From contig NVXG01000005.1 of the NCBI GenBank assembly GCA_002733805.1, forward strand, positions 1-64,000: 64,000 bases of DNA. The letters run 5' to 3'. The notes beneath the pieces are model-generated. The model was not told the DNA's origin. It made no database searches and worked only from the letters and a program-made list of their open reading frames with translations. This stretch comes from Robiginitomaculum sp. GTDB taxonomy: Bacteria > Pseudomonadota > Alphaproteobacteria > Caulobacterales > Maricaulaceae. Both the position numbers and the translations under genes were made by a program. Of this stretch, positions 44,926-55,153 are shown in pieces (the first letter of the stretch is position 1; every line of letters begins with the position of its first letter).

Positions 44926-46201
44926 ATGCAGACATATCCTTCGCCGCTGGCTTGGCGCAAAAGGCGGCAATGTCGCCCTTAACTTTGCACTAATCGCACC
45001 GGTTTTGATGGCGATGATCGGCTTTGGCATTGACTATAGCACTTGGAACAACCAATCAGATCGTTTGCAAGCGGCAACCGATGCCGCTGCCATTGCGGCC
45101 GCCAGCGAGATGTATCTGGCCAATGCAAGTGTTTCCCAAGTTTCCAGCACCGCTCAGATCGTTGGAAGCGCCAATTTAGCCACGCAAATGGATGCCCACG
45201 GCAATGCGCCTGTTGGTACATTTGCCACGGAAGTGCTGGTTGATAATGGTGGGATCAAAGTAATTGCAACACAAGAACGAATTCGCAATTTCACTGGCTT
45301 GATTCCGATGGAATTGGCTCCCTTTACCACCAGCGCCATTGCCCGCCCGATGGGCGGCGGTCGGATTTGTGCAGTCATGCTGGAGCCAGATAAATCCAAA
45401 GCGCTCTACATGACGAAGAAATCTCGTTTAACCGCAAAAGGGTGCGCGATTTACTCCAACTCAACCAGCTCGCAAGGTTTGGTGGTGGATAGTTCGGCTA
45501 AACTGATTACTGAATTCACCTGTTCGGCTGGCGGTAAATCCGGCAAAACCTTTAATTTTGAGCCGCAACCGCAGATGGACTGCCCGCCGATCGCCGACCC
45601 GCTTCGGTATCGACCAGAACCCAAAGTTGGTGCCTGTAAATTTAACGACACGGTGATCAAAGGCAAGAAACAGACCCTTTCGCCCGGCGTGTATTGTGGT
45701 GGCTTGACCGTAAAAGACAAAGCGGATGTTACTTTAAAACCCGGTATTTACATTATCAAGGATGGTCAGTTTAAGGTCGAAAAAGGCGGGTCAGTTACCG
45801 GCAGCTATGTTGGGTTCTTTTTTACGGGGAAGAAGTCCGTGCTTTATTTTGCAGCAGATTCCCATATCGATTTGAAGGCTCCCAAAGACGGGGAAATGGC
45901 TGGTATGTTATTTTTCGAATCCAGAGCCATGACCCCAAAAGACAAAGGAAAAGCCAAGCAATTGATTAAAAGCAATGACGCCCGAAACCTGTTGGGCACG
46001 ATCTATATGCCCAAAGGCGCGCTGCATGTGGAAGGTAAAAGCCCGATCGCGGATCGTTCTGCCTATACCATTATTGTAGTAAAATCCCTACAGATCGACG
46101 AAGGCCCCAATCTGGTCCTGAATATCGGCTACGGCGATACTGACGTGCCGGTACCAAACGGCGTAGGCCCGGTAAACGCCAACGTGGCGCTGGTCCAGTA
46201 A
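44915..46201 (+). CDS. TadG-like pilus assembly protein
   Basis: 428 residues from ATG 44915 (an adjacent GTG is possible). Residues 15-35 match the TadE/TadG entry: GGNVALNFALIAPVLMAMIG, a single N-terminal membrane helix, then IDYSTWNNQSDRLQAATDAA and AIAAASEM, typical of TadG-like proteins. The rest is a large extracytoplasmic domain with about six cysteines, rich in beta strands (LSPGVYCGGLTVKDKADVTLK). The C-terminal half resembles a beta-helix. No other tad gene is in the window. The start overlaps the end of the decayed regulator gene. Confidence 0.75.
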   Translation: MKAKCRHILRRWLGAKGGNVALNFALIAPVLMAMIGFGIDYSTWNNQSDRLQAATDAAAIAAASEMYLANASVSQVSSTAQIVGSANLATQMDAHGNAPVGTFATEVLVDNGGIKVIATQERIRNFTGLIPMELAPFTTSAIARPMGGGRICAVMLEPDKSKALYMTKKSRLTAKGCAIYSNSTSSQGLVVDSSAKLITEFTCSAGGKSGKTFNFEPQPQMDCPPIADPLRYRPEPKVGACKFNDTVIKGKKQTLSPGVYCGGLTVKDKADVTLKPGIYIIKDGQFKVEKGGSVTGSYVGFFFTGKKSVLYFAADSHIDLKAPKDGEMAGMLFFESRAMTPKDKGKAKQLIKSNDARNLLGTIYMPKGALHVEGKSPIADRSAYTIIVVKSLQIDEGPNLVLNIGYGDTDVPVPNGVGPVNANVALVQ

Positions 46202-46299
46202 ATCGTCCTAATTTATGATGGTGCTGGTAGAGAGAACTAATCTCGAACCAAACCTGTCCTCAAGTAGCGAGCGTAAGCATCGCGATAGCGCCAGAAAAA

Positions 46300-46302
<3 letters not shown>
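46200..46302 (-). repeat. tRNA 3' trailer repeat, second copy
   Basis: On the reverse strand after the tRNA CCA: CCATTTTTCTGGCGCTA, then TCGCGATGCTTACGC, then TCGCTACTTGAG and GGTTTGGTTCGAG. It is homologous to 41747-41860 in opposite orientation and lacks the 24-bp duplication. Confidence 0.65.
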
Positions 46303-46376
<74 letters not shown>

Positions 46377-46407
46377 TAAAGGCGATATTGCCTTGGGATT
46401 TCGCCGG

Positions 46408-46436
46408 AACCTAGCCGAAGCTTATTGTGCAGGCAA
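46408..46436 (-). promoter_or_regulatory. Candidate promoter of tRNA-Arg(CCG)
   Basis: On the reverse strand TTGCCT (46436-46431), 17 bases, TAGGTT (46413-46408), ending 31 bases before the tRNA. It has the same pattern and spacing as at tRNA-Arg(ACG). Confidence 0.6.
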
Positions 46437-46485
46437 CGGGCAGTTACAGGTTTATTTGTCTCCGTACAAGGCGCAAGGGGCAGTG

Positions 46486-47445
46486 CTAAGATGGACTGCC
46501 AGAGGTCAGGGATAAAAACACATCTTCGAGATCTGGTTCTTGCGTCTGTAAATCCGAAATGGAAATACCGCTGGCCCGAACCTGTTCAATCAACTGCCCG
46601 ACGCTTTGCGTCCCGGCCCGATACCGAATGTGCAAGGCACCGGCCTCGTCCAGCTCTGCCTGTAAATCGGACAGGCTTTGTGGGATCTGCTCCAACCTCT
46701 CTTTGGGTTGAATGGTCAGGGTTTTATGATCCATACGCTTCAGCAATTTTTCCTTGGCTTCACAGGCCACAACCTCGCCATGATTGATGATGGCAATGGT
46801 ATCGCACAGCTCTTGCGCCTCTTCGAGATAATGGGTGGTTAGAATGATGGTCGCGCCGCGCGCGTTCAACTCGCGCACATAATTCCACAATTGCTTGCGA
46901 AGTTCGATGTCCACTCCGGCCGTAGGTTCATCCAGCACCAATACGGGCGGAGAATGGACCAATGCTTTGGCCATCAACAATCGTCGCTTCATGCCGCCAG
47001 ACAGGGACCGGACATAGGCGTTGGCTTTGTCGGCTAGTCCCATGGCCTCGAGGATTTCCATGGACCGGCGTTCTTTCTTGGGTACGCCATAAAACCCGGC
47101 CTGATATTCCAGACTTTCAATCGGCGTAAAAAACGGGTCCATATTGATCTCTTGTGGCACCACGCCGATGGCGGCGCGGGCCTGACGCGGATTTTGATCA
47201 ATATCCACACCCCATATTTCACCGCGCCCGCCGGTTTTCTTTACCAGTCCGGCAAAGATATTGATCAGGGTCGATTTTCCGGCTCCGTTCGGACCGAGTA
47301 ATCCAAAAATCGAGCCGCGCCGAATATCCAGACTAACGCCCTTTAGCGCCCGGATCGGTGGCAACCCTTTTTGGGCCGGATAGGTTTTTTCCATGTCAAA
47401 GGCGCGCAAGGCAAACTCAGGGAGTGTTTCGATCTTGTCTGACAA
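46486..47445 (-). CDS. ABC transporter ATP-binding protein, YadG-like
   Basis: 319 residues from TTG 47445, chosen because GAGGCGG precedes it and the protein then opens just before the first strand (ALRAFDMEKTYP). Other non-ATG starts upstream crowd the divergent gene. Walker A GLLGPNGAGKST, Q-loop VVPQEINMDP, signature LSGGMKRRLLMAKAL, Walker B VLVLDEPTAGVD and the switch His in TTHYLEEA are all present. An 80-residue C-terminal domain follows, ending EPDLEDVFLSLT, as in the ABC-2 exporter ATPases. The usual permease gene is not next to it, so the membrane partner lies elsewhere. Confidence 0.85.
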   Translation of the reverse strand: MSDKIETLPEFALRAFDMEKTYPAQKGLPPIRALKGVSLDIRRGSIFGLLGPNGAGKSTLINIFAGLVKKTGGRGEIWGVDIDQNPRQARAAIGVVPQEINMDPFFTPIESLEYQAGFYGVPKKERRSMEILEAMGLADKANAYVRSLSGGMKRRLLMAKALVHSPPVLVLDEPTAGVDIELRKQLWNYVRELNARGATIILTTHYLEEAQELCDTIAIINHGEVVACEAKEKLLKRMDHKTLTIQPKERLEQIPQSLSDLQAELDEAGALHIRYRAGTQSVGQLIEQVRASGISISDLQTQEPDLEDVFLSLTSGSPS

Positions 47446-47541
47446 TTTATCCGCCTCAACCCAAGGCCCGCATTGACCAATGGGCACAGGTGCATAACTA
47501 TGTGTTTGGCAGTGCAATCACAAGCAGGCGGAGCTGAAAAA

Positions 47542-47727
47542 ATGGCCAATACCGAAAACAACCCGCGCAGCGAGGCTTTGGACGTCTTTGTAGATACCGC
47601 GCGCGTTTCCTGCGATGGCGGCACATCCGGCCATCCCAAAGTGTATTATGATCTGAATGAAGATGGTGAGGCGTGGTGTTTTTACTGCTCCCGGCATTTC
47701 ATCCGCCAAAGCGCAAAAGCAGATTAG
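47542..47727 (+). CDS. Small zinc-finger protein (zf-CHCC, NDUFS6-like)
   Basis: 61 residues from ATG 47542 (GGAG upstream). VSCDGGTSGHPKVYYDLNED and AWCFYCSRHF give the C-x(n)-H ... C-x2-C zinc pattern of the zf-CHCC family, related to the NDUFS6 subunit of respiratory complex I. In alphaproteobacteria it is a free-standing short protein. It is followed after 33 bases by polA. Confidence 0.85.
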   Translation: MANTENNPRSEALDVFVDTARVSCDGGTSGHPKVYYDLNEDGEAWCFYCSRHFIRQSAKAD

Positions 47728-47760
47728 TCACCGAATTTTACTACGGGACCGAGCTAAAAT

Positions 47761-50541
47761 ATGGCCATCACCAAACCAATGGACGAAAACAGCCACCTGA
47801 TTCTGGTGGATGGTTCGGCTTATATTTTTCGCGCCTACCATGCCTTGCCGCCTTTGACCCGAAAGTCGGATGGCATCCCGGTCGGGGCAGTCGCCGGGTT
47901 TTGTAACATGCTATGGAAGCTGACGGAGGACACGCGAGACGAAGATCACGCCACCCATTTTGCGGTTATATTTGATGCAAAAGGCAAGACATTTCGCAAC
48001 GAGATTTATGACCAATACAAGGCACACCGCCCGCCCGCTCCGGAAGACTTGGTTCCGCAATTTGCCTTGGTTCGTGATGCCACCCGTGCTTTTGGCCTGC
48101 CCGCGATTGAAGAGCCGGGTTTTGAGGCGGATGATCTAATTGCCACTTACGCCTTTGAGGCAGAAAAGCGTGGTGCAACGGTAACCATTATCTCGTCGGA
48201 TAAAGACCTGATGCAATTGGTTACCGACAAAACCGATATGTTGGACCCAATGAAAAACCTGCGTATTCGGGCCGAACAGGTGCGGGACAAATTTGGCGTA
48301 GGGCCGGATCGGGTCATTGACGTACAAGCCTTAGCTGGAGACAGCGCTGACAACGTACCGGGCGTTCCGGGGATCGGCGTAAAAACCGCAGCAGCTTTGG
48401 TTGAGGAATTTGGTGATCTTGAAAGTATTTTGGCTGGTGCCCACACGATCAAACAAAACAAACGCCGTGAAAACCTGATTGAATTTGCCGATCTGGCCCG
48501 GATCAGCTTGGAACTAGTTACGTTACGCAAAGATACCCCGATGCCCGATCCTCTGGATGATCTGGGTTGTTGCGATGTAGAATCAGAGGTTTTGCTGTCT
48601 TTCTTGCAAGATATGGAGTTTTCAACCCTGACACGCCGGGTGCAGGCGGCGTTTGCTCTGCCAGCCGACCCGACAGAATTTGAAGACACCTCTACACCGG
48701 TGATCTCGGATGAGGGATACGAATGTGTAACCGACATGAAGGTGCTGCACAGTTGGATAGACAAGGCCTATAAAGCCGGACGGGTTGCAGTGGATACCGA
48801 AACGGATCGTTTGTCGGCCACCCATTCCAAACTGGTCGGTATTTCCCTGTCTCATGCACCGGGGTTGGCTTGTTACATTCCATTGGGACATACCGGGGCC
48901 GGGGATTTGATGTCGGTCGTACCGGCGCAACTGGGCCTGAAAGAAGCACTAGACGCGTTGGCTCCTTTGTTACGTGATCCCAATGTGCTGAAGATCGGCC
49001 AAAATCTGAAATATGATATGGGGGTGTTTCACCGCTATGGGATTGATCTAACGCCAATTGATGACACGATGTTGTTGTCTTACGTATTGGATGGCGGCAA
49101 ACACCGTCATGGTATGGACGCGTTATCAGAACGGTATTTGGGCCATGTACCTATTCCGTTCAAACAGGTTTGCGGCGTTGGCAAATCACAAATCAGTTTT
49201 GCCCAAGTTGATCTGGAACCGGCCACTAAGTATGCGGCCGAAGATGCCGATGTCACTCTTCGTTTGTGGCAGATATTAAAACCAAGATTAGCCGCCGAGA
49301 AAATGAGCGTTGTTTATGAAACGCTGGAGCGGACCATGCCCCGGGTTTTGTCAGATATGGAACTGGCTGGAATACGGGTGGATCGGGCCGAGCTGTCGCG
49401 GCTTTCGTTGAAATTTGCACAAAAAATGGCCGAGTTTGAGGATGAAGCCAAAGCACTGGCCAAACGCTCGTTTAATCTGGCCTCGCCCAAGCAATTGGGT
49501 GAAATTCTGTTTGATGAAATGGGGCTTTCCGGTGGTAAAAAAACCAAAACTGGGGCCTGGAAAACCGATGCCAAGGTGTTGGAACAATTGTCAAATGACG
49601 GCCATGAATTGCCCAAGACCATTTTGGGCTGGCGGCAATTACAGAAACTGAAGAGCACGTATACAGATGCGTTGGGTGCGGCGGCAGACCCCGAAACCTC
49701 GCGGGTGCATACCTCTTTCATGTTGGCCTCGACCACAACGGGCCGCCTTGCGTCCAGTGATCCCAATTTGATGAATATTCCAATTCGCACCGAAGAGGGT
49801 CGCAAAATCCGCGCCGCCTTTGTGGCGGAGAAGGGTAAGTTGTTGCTCAGTGCTGACTATAGCCAGATCGAATTGCGCGTGTTGGCCCATATTGCCGAGG
49901 TGGGAACCTTGCGTCAGGCATTTGCCGATGGACTGGATATTCATGCCATGACCGCCTCCGAGATATTCGGTGTGCCGATTGAGGGTATGGACCCAGGTAT
50001 CCGTCGCCAAGCCAAGGCAATTAATTTTGGAATTATCTACGGTATTTCCGCATTCGGGTTGGCGATCCAACTTGATATTTCACGAAGCGAAGCAGCTGAT
50101 TATATCAAAGCCTATTTTGCCAAATTCCCGGGCATTCGGGATTATATGGAAGCCACCAAGGCCAGTGCTCGTGAAAACGGCTATGTCAGCACCTTGTTTG
50201 GGCGAAAATGCTGGTGCCAACAGATCAATGACAAAAACCCGATGAACCGAAATTTTGCGGAACGCCAAGCGATCAATGCACCCATTCAAGGCACAGCGGC
50301 CGACATTATGCGCCGCGCTATGATTCGAATGCCACAAGCCCTGCAAAGCTCTGGTCTGTCGGCTACCATGTTGTTGCAGGTCCATGATGAATTGGTGTTT
50401 GAAGTAAAAGAAGCTGAAGTGGATCAACTGGCCGAACTGGCCGGGAATGTTATGCAAAATGCCTGCGCGCCGGCGCTTGAACTATGCGTGCCACTGGTGG
50501 TCGATAGTGGTGCCGGGCCAAATTGGGATGTAGCACACTAG
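47761..50541 (+). CDS. polA: DNA polymerase I
   Basis: 926 residues, full three-domain enzyme. The 5'-3' exonuclease (residues 1-300) contains GDSADNVPGVPGIGVKTAAAL-type helix-hairpin-helix (quoted: SADNVPGVPGIGVKTAAAL). The 3'-5' exonuclease is intact, with VAVDTETDRL, NLKYDMGVFHRYG and the YAAEDAD motif III, so proofreading is expected. Polymerase motifs: ADYSQIELRVLAHI (A), RRQAKAINFGIIYGISAFGL (B) and QVHDELVFEV (C). It repairs gaps and removes RNA primers. Confidence 0.98.
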   Translation: MAITKPMDENSHLILVDGSAYIFRAYHALPPLTRKSDGIPVGAVAGFCNMLWKLTEDTRDEDHATHFAVIFDAKGKTFRNEIYDQYKAHRPPAPEDLVPQFALVRDATRAFGLPAIEEPGFEADDLIATYAFEAEKRGATVTIISSDKDLMQLVTDKTDMLDPMKNLRIRAEQVRDKFGVGPDRVIDVQALAGDSADNVPGVPGIGVKTAAALVEEFGDLESILAGAHTIKQNKRRENLIEFADLARISLELVTLRKDTPMPDPLDDLGCCDVESEVLLSFLQDMEFSTLTRRVQAAFALPADPTEFEDTSTPVISDEGYECVTDMKVLHSWIDKAYKAGRVAVDTETDRLSATHSKLVGISLSHAPGLACYIPLGHTGAGDLMSVVPAQLGLKEALDALAPLLRDPNVLKIGQNLKYDMGVFHRYGIDLTPIDDTMLLSYVLDGGKHRHGMDALSERYLGHVPIPFKQVCGVGKSQISFAQVDLEPATKYAAEDADVTLRLWQILKPRLAAEKMSVVYETLERTMPRVLSDMELAGIRVDRAELSRLSLKFAQKMAEFEDEAKALAKRSFNLASPKQLGEILFDEMGLSGGKKTKTGAWKTDAKVLEQLSNDGHELPKTILGWRQLQKLKSTYTDALGAAADPETSRVHTSFMLASTTTGRLASSDPNLMNIPIRTEEGRKIRAAFVAEKGKLLLSADYSQIELRVLAHIAEVGTLRQAFADGLDIHAMTASEIFGVPIEGMDPGIRRQAKAINFGIIYGISAFGLAIQLDISRSEAADYIKAYFAKFPGIRDYMEATKASARENGYVSTLFGRKCWCQQINDKNPMNRNFAERQAINAPIQGTAADIMRRAMIRMPQALQSSGLSATMLLQVHDELVFEVKEAEVDQLAELAGNVMQNACAPALELCVPLVVDSGAGPNWDVAH

Positions 50542-50562
50542 GAAAATCTCTTCCGGTTCGAG

Positions 50563-52245
50563 TTATTTTGCTAAAGTCCGGGCCTGATCCATCATGCGCC
50601 CAACGATACGGGTTGTGTTGATTGTAGCTTGGTCACCAGCTTGCAACGCCGTTCTGACTTGCTGTGACCGCAATTGTTTCAGCACACGTCGACACACATC
50701 ATCCGAGCAGGTTCCTACGGTGAGAATACCGGCATCACATAGTTTCATCAGGGAGTAGGCAATCTCGATCGCTGGCTTTTTTTGTTGCTCCAACTGGTTC
50801 AACACGTCGGTATCTTGCACGACTTCAGCGCAAAGTGCGTCCAATTGAGCAAATAATTCATCACGATCGGCTGGTGCAAAACTGCTGCTTCTGACGATGC
50901 GTTGGGCATGGGCGATTTTGGCGATGCGGGACAATGGCTTGTCCGGCCCATGCGCGAACCAGGTTCTGGTTTTATGCGCTCCGATAACCCCGCGCAAATA
51001 TGAGGCGAGTTTTACCTTATTGTGATCGCCAACAATACTTTCTTCGAACTGGACCAGTTTTCGAATTTCTTCCGATGCGTTGTTATGGCACGTGCCAAGC
51101 AAAGTTTGAATCGTTTCGTTTTCCAACAAACGGGCCGAACGCGAAGCAAAGGCTTCGGCCAGCCGGTCAATCGGCGCCAAGGCTTGGTCAACCCGGGTCA
51201 TTCGCGAAGCCAATGTTCGGTTCAATTCGACCTCGCGATCAAAATCGTCTGGAAACAGCCGCCTAGGCCCGGATAATTCCCGAAATACCCGGGCGCTCAA
51301 GGCGCTTTGGGTCACCGGAAGTCGTTTCGATGAAATGGCGATGGCCAGCATTTGAGCACCATTCGTCCCGCCTTGCGGCGCATTACCGATCAGTATATCG
51401 GTAATGCGATCCAGTCGCTCGCCCAGATTTTTACCATCAACCAGTGCATCCAAGGCGTACGGCAAGGATGCCGTTTCCGAAAGAAACTCATCGAGCATTT
51501 CAATGGATACTTCAAATCCTTCGCCTTCGACCAAAGCGTCAGATACACACCCGGCCAAAAAAGAAAACTTTTCATCCCATTTTTTCATCGACATCATGGC
51601 TTGTGCCAACGCGTGACGCAGGGCAAAGCCAGGTTCGGAATGCGCCCGAGTCGCGACAAAGGTTGCGCTGTACCCTTTCTTTTGGAAGCCGGGCAGGGCG
51701 TTGCTTTTATCAAGTTTTCGCAATCGGTCGGTCGATTTGTCGGCCAGCTCGGTCAGACGTAACACAATATGTTGCACCGAACACTCCTGAGCACCGGCTT
51801 GGGCAATGGCTACTTTTTGAATGGCGTGTTGTCGGTCGAACCCAGCTGCTGCAAGGGTTTCTGCCAGATCAGGCCGGTGCAGCAATTCGATAACGCTGAT
51901 ACCGTTTCGTTTCAACCAAGGTCCCAATGCTCGCCCCAAAGTGCGCCGGGCATGTAAGGTGTAAAGATCAGAAGGAGTCGAGCAAGGCGGGTCCATCCGG
52001 TTGTTTTCGCGTAATTTTCGTTGATGATTTTCCGGTCCCTTGGAAAAAATAGAAACCGAATGGAAAACATTATTGATTTCATCAAATGATTCTTTGGTCA
52101 CCCGGACTGAAGTTTCCTCAGACGCGTCACGTTCGGTTTTGGCTGTTTCAAGGGCTTCTGTCCGATCTTCACAGGCCATGGTCAGGTTCCAACCGGCCTT
52201 TTTGTGTCTTTTGACAAACACTTCATAATGGATATTTGCGCTCAT
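50563..52245 (-). CDS. Uncharacterised 560-residue protein
   Basis: No signal peptide or membrane segment; a long mostly helical protein. The first 80 residues (MSANIHYEVFVKRHKKAGWN, then CEDRTEALETAKTERDASEE, then VRVTKESFDE) form a small alpha-beta module seen at the start of some alphaproteobacterial hypothetical proteins. The remaining 480 residues include several arginine-rich helices (RLLENETIQTLLGTCHNNAS, RSSSFAPADRDELFAQLDAL) and no catalytic motif I can name. It is divergent from chvI with about 140 bases between, so it may share the regulator's control region. Coding is certain from length and composition. Confidence 0.85.
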   Translation of the reverse strand: MSANIHYEVFVKRHKKAGWNLTMACEDRTEALETAKTERDASEETSVRVTKESFDEINNVFHSVSIFSKGPENHQRKLRENNRMDPPCSTPSDLYTLHARRTLGRALGPWLKRNGISVIELLHRPDLAETLAAAGFDRQHAIQKVAIAQAGAQECSVQHIVLRLTELADKSTDRLRKLDKSNALPGFQKKGYSATFVATRAHSEPGFALRHALAQAMMSMKKWDEKFSFLAGCVSDALVEGEGFEVSIEMLDEFLSETASLPYALDALVDGKNLGERLDRITDILIGNAPQGGTNGAQMLAIAISSKRLPVTQSALSARVFRELSGPRRLFPDDFDREVELNRTLASRMTRVDQALAPIDRLAEAFASRSARLLENETIQTLLGTCHNNASEEIRKLVQFEESIVGDHNKVKLASYLRGVIGAHKTRTWFAHGPDKPLSRIAKIAHAQRIVRSSSFAPADRDELFAQLDALCAEVVQDTDVLNQLEQQKKPAIEIAYSLMKLCDAGILTVGTCSDDVCRRVLKQLRSQQVRTALQAGDQATINTTRIVGRMMDQARTLAK

Positions 52246-52383
52246 CGGTTGTCCCCGGCAGTTGAATTTTTGTAAAACTAACGATAAGGGCTTAAGGCCT
52301 TATGAAAGTCGCAATTGTGCCGACTTTTCGTCTTGTGCCCATGCAGTACTCATTGGAACAGCAAAACCAGTTTGGGGATTACC

Positions 52384-53079
52384 ATGACCAATATTGCCCT
52401 TGTCGACGATGATGAGAATATTCTGACCTCAGTTTCCATGTTTCTGGAAGGCGAAGGCTTTGAGGTTCGATGTTATCATGATGGTGTTACCGCATTAGCT
52501 GCTTTAACGGATTTACCGCCTGATCTGGCCATATTCGATGTTAAAATGCCGCGAATGGATGGTATGGAATTGTTACGTCGTTGGCGGCAAACTTCGGATG
52601 TTCCGGTCATTTTTCTCACTTCCAAGGGCGATGAAATTGATGAAGCTCTGGGCCTGCACTTAGGGGCCGACGATTATATCACAAAACCTTTTTCCCAACG
52701 ATTGCTGGCCGGGCGGATCAATGCCGTCTTGCGCCGCACCCAAGGCACCAGCGGCGAGCGCGAGAACAGCGATGAAAAAGTCATTGTCCGGGGCAATCTT
52801 ACGCTTGATCCAAATCGACATTCCTGTGTTTGGGATGGACAGCCGGTTCGCTTGACTGTCACCGAGTTTCTCATTCTGCAAGCATTGGCCAATCGACCCG
52901 GTTACGTGAAATCCCGTGACCAGTTGATGGATGCGGCCTATGATGATCAGATCTATGTAGATGATCGAACGATTGATAGTCATATCAAGCGTTTGCGTAA
53001 GAAGTTCCGGGTGGTGGACCAACAATTTGACTCGATTGAAACCCTTTACGGCGTCGGATACCGCTACAACAACGCCTGA
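52384..53079 (+). CDS. chvI: Response regulator ChvI
   Basis: 231 residues from ATG 52384 (GGGG/GGATTACC region upstream; the open frame extends farther without a good start). OmpR-type: receiver with [11 protein letters not shown], phospho-Asp in [15 protein letters not shown] and Lys in [12 protein letters not shown]; winged-helix DNA-binding domain with [18 protein letters not shown] and [15 protein letters not shown] ending [11 protein letters not shown]. It acts with ChvG in envelope and acid-stress control in alphaproteobacteria. The kinase gene overlaps or follows directly. Confidence 0.93.
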   Translation: MTNIALVDDDENILTSVSMFLEGEGFEVRCYHDGVTALAALTDLPPDLAIFDVKMPRMDGMELLRRWRQTSDVPVIFLTSKGDEIDEALGLHLGADDYITKPFSQRLLAGRINAVLRRTQGTSGERENSDEKVIVRGNLTLDPNRHSCVWDGQPVRLTVTEFLILQALANRPGYVKSRDQLMDAAYDDQIYVDDRTIDSHIKRLRKKFRVVDQQFDSIETLYGVGYRYNNA

Positions 53080-54685
53080 TTCTAGAAGGACGCGGACTTG
53101 GGGTGTTTCCAGACTCTCCCGGCAAATTCTGATTGCCAATTTGGCAGGTTTGCTTGTTCTGGTGATCGGCGTGCTGGTCTTGGATGAAATGCGCGAGGGG
53201 CTGATCGACGCCCGAATTGCCAATTTGCGGGCACAGGGCGAACTGATCGCTGGCGTGCTCGAAGAAACCTCCACCGTCGGCTCCCCCATACCGCGCATGG
53301 ACTCGGAGCGGGCCAGAACGGTCATGAATGGGCTGTTTCTTTCGGATGCGGCGGCGCGCGTGCAATTGTTTGATGAATACGGCGGGATGATTACCGATAG
53401 TAATATCTTGCGGGATCAGGTTCGGGTCAATCCGTTGGCCCCGGTGCGCGATGAGGCCAGTTTTCGCAAAAAACTATCAGACTGGTTGACCGCGAGTGGC
53501 CGGTTTGTGGCGAGGTTTAACCCGTTTTCTCAAAATAATTCGCAGATAATTCGAACCCGAGCTGAAGAGGTTGGCTTTGCATTACTTGGAGAAACCGTGG
53601 CTGGCGAGCGCATTGATGAAAATGGCGAGCGGGTGGTCAGCGTATCGGTCCCTGTGCAGCACGTAATTGCCGTGTTGGGGGTAGTTACGGTTGAGAGCAA
53701 TGATGTCAGCGAAATCGTGGCTGCGGAAAGGCGAGCTTTGTTCCCCTTTATTATTGTAGCCATTTTGGTCACTATGATGTCGTCGATTATGTTGACCGTT
53801 TTGATTGCCCGGCCCATTCGTTCGTTGGCCGAAGCAGCCGACCGGGTACGTCGCAGTGGCGGTCGTCAGGTTAATATCCCTGATATGTCGTCCCGACGCG
53901 ACGAGATCGGCGATTTGTCGAAGTCATTGCAGAGCATGACGAGTGCGCTGTATGAACGTCTGGGTGCCATTGAAAGTTTTGCGGCAGATGTATCCCACGA
54001 GATCAAAAACCCACTGACCTCAATTCGCAGTGCGGTAGAGACTCTGCCCAATGCCAAAAATGCAGATGCCCGGCAAAAGCTCTTGAGCATTTTGAATTCT
54101 GACGTTTCGCGACTTGATCGATTGATCACCGATATTTCTGCCTCGTCCCGGCTTGATATTGATCTGGCCCGGGCGCGGGCTGAACCGATTGATTTACCCT
54201 TGTTTATCAGGGACATCATCTCGATTTACCAAGGAACACCTGCAGCCAAAGCCGTTTCGATCCAGTTTGAGCTGGCACCTGATGCGCCGCAAATCTTGTA
54301 TGGTGTGGAAGAGCCGTTAGCGCGGGTCTTGCAAAACCTGATTGATAACGCGATTACGTTTTCACCCAAAAAGGGTAATATTACTGTTCGGTTGGGTACA
54401 AGTGGTGAGCTTGAAAATCGTACCGAATCCAATCCAATCGCCCGCATTGAGATCGAAGACCAAGGACCGGGCATCCCACCGGATAACCTGGAGACGGTTT
54501 TTCACCGATTTTATACGGATCGCCCGAAAGGGCAGAAATTTGGTACCCATTCCGGTTTGGGTCTGGCCATTGTCCGGCAGATTGTGTCGGCTCATAAAGG
54601 GCGAATTTGGGCCGAAAATGCTGTGGACAATGTCGACAAGATCACTGGAGCTCGCTTTGTGGTCGAATTACCACTGCGGCAATGA
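53036..54685 (+). CDS. chvG: Sensor histidine kinase ChvG
   Basis: About 549 residues if TTG 53036 is used; the start is uncertain, as the frame is open into chvI (ATG 52961) and there is no ATG between the chvI stop and the first helix. Membrane segments flank a periplasmic domain: [20 protein letters not shown] and [24 protein letters not shown] follows ([16 protein letters not shown]), then HisKA with [20 protein letters not shown] and HATPase motifs [19 protein letters not shown] and [12 protein letters not shown]. The [19 protein letters not shown] segment after the first helix is a ChvG/ExoS hallmark. Confidence 0.9.
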   Translation: MKPFTASDTATTTPDSRRTRTWGVSRLSRQILIANLAGLLVLVIGVLVLDEMREGLIDARIANLRAQGELIAGVLEETSTVGSPIPRMDSERARTVMNGLFLSDAAARVQLFDEYGGMITDSNILRDQVRVNPLAPVRDEASFRKKLSDWLTASGRFVARFNPFSQNNSQIIRTRAEEVGFALLGETVAGERIDENGERVVSVSVPVQHVIAVLGVVTVESNDVSEIVAAERRALFPFIIVAILVTMMSSIMLTVLIARPIRSLAEAADRVRRSGGRQVNIPDMSSRRDEIGDLSKSLQSMTSALYERLGAIESFAADVSHEIKNPLTSIRSAVETLPNAKNADARQKLLSILNSDVSRLDRLITDISASSRLDIDLARARAEPIDLPLFIRDIISIYQGTPAAKAVSIQFELAPDAPQILYGVEEPLARVLQNLIDNAITFSPKKGNITVRLGTSGELENRTESNPIARIEIEDQGPGIPPDNLETVFHRFYTDRPKGQKFGTHSGLGLAIVRQIVSAHKGRIWAENAVDNVDKITGARFVVELPLRQ

Positions 54686-54748
54686 CGAAAGCGCTAGCCA
54701 GCGATGAAACTTTGAGTTTAACTCCAGCATCATGATACGAGAAAAACC

Positions 54749-55153
54749 ATGATTGGTCTGGTTGTTGTTACCCATGGTCATTTGGCCAAGGAGTTTGTTG
54801 AGGCGGTCGAACATGTGGTGGGCGGCCAGAAACAGATCGTGGCCATTTGTATTGAAGCTGACGATGATCTGGACCAGCGCAGCCGGGAAATTCGTGAGGC
54901 AGTCGAAGACGTTGGCGACGGCGATGGGGTCATTTTGCTGACTGACATGTTTGGCGGCACACCCTCAAATCTGGCACTGAAACTACTCTCGGCCGGACAG
55001 GTTGAGGTCTTGGCCGGGATCAATCTTCCAATGTTGATCAAGTTGGCTGAAGCCCGAAAAACCTTAAGTCTGGCCGAAGCCTGCGAGACCGCGTTGGAAG
55101 CGGGCCGCAAATATATGGCAATTGCTTCTGAAGTATTGGGTCGCCGGGAATGA
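54749..55153 (+). CDS. PTS EIIA of the mannose family (regulatory PTS)
   Basis: 134 residues. The phospho-accepting His9 lies in LVVVTHGHLAKEF, and DMFGGTPSNLALKLL is the EIIA-Man signature. In alphaproteobacteria this protein belongs to an incomplete phosphotransferase chain (EI-Ntr/HPr/EIIA) that regulates rather than transports sugar. It overlaps the HPr gene by four bases. The hprK gene that usually sits between chvG and this one is absent: only 63 bases separate them. Confidence 0.92.
   Translation: MIGLVVVTHGHLAKEFVEAVEHVVGGQKQIVAICIEADDDLDQRSREIREAVEDVGDGDGVILLTDMFGGTPSNLALKLLSAGQVEVLAGINLPMLIKLAEARKTLSLAEACETALEAGRKYMAIASEVLGRRE

Noticed and set aside
47473..47541. N-terminal extension of the zinc-finger protein
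   Set aside because: Overlaps the divergent ABC gene's upstream region and lacks a ribosome site; ATG 47542 fits the family.
54682..54735. 17-codon frame between chvG and EIIA as a gene
   Set aside because: Too short and without homology; mentioned only as a possible hprK stump.
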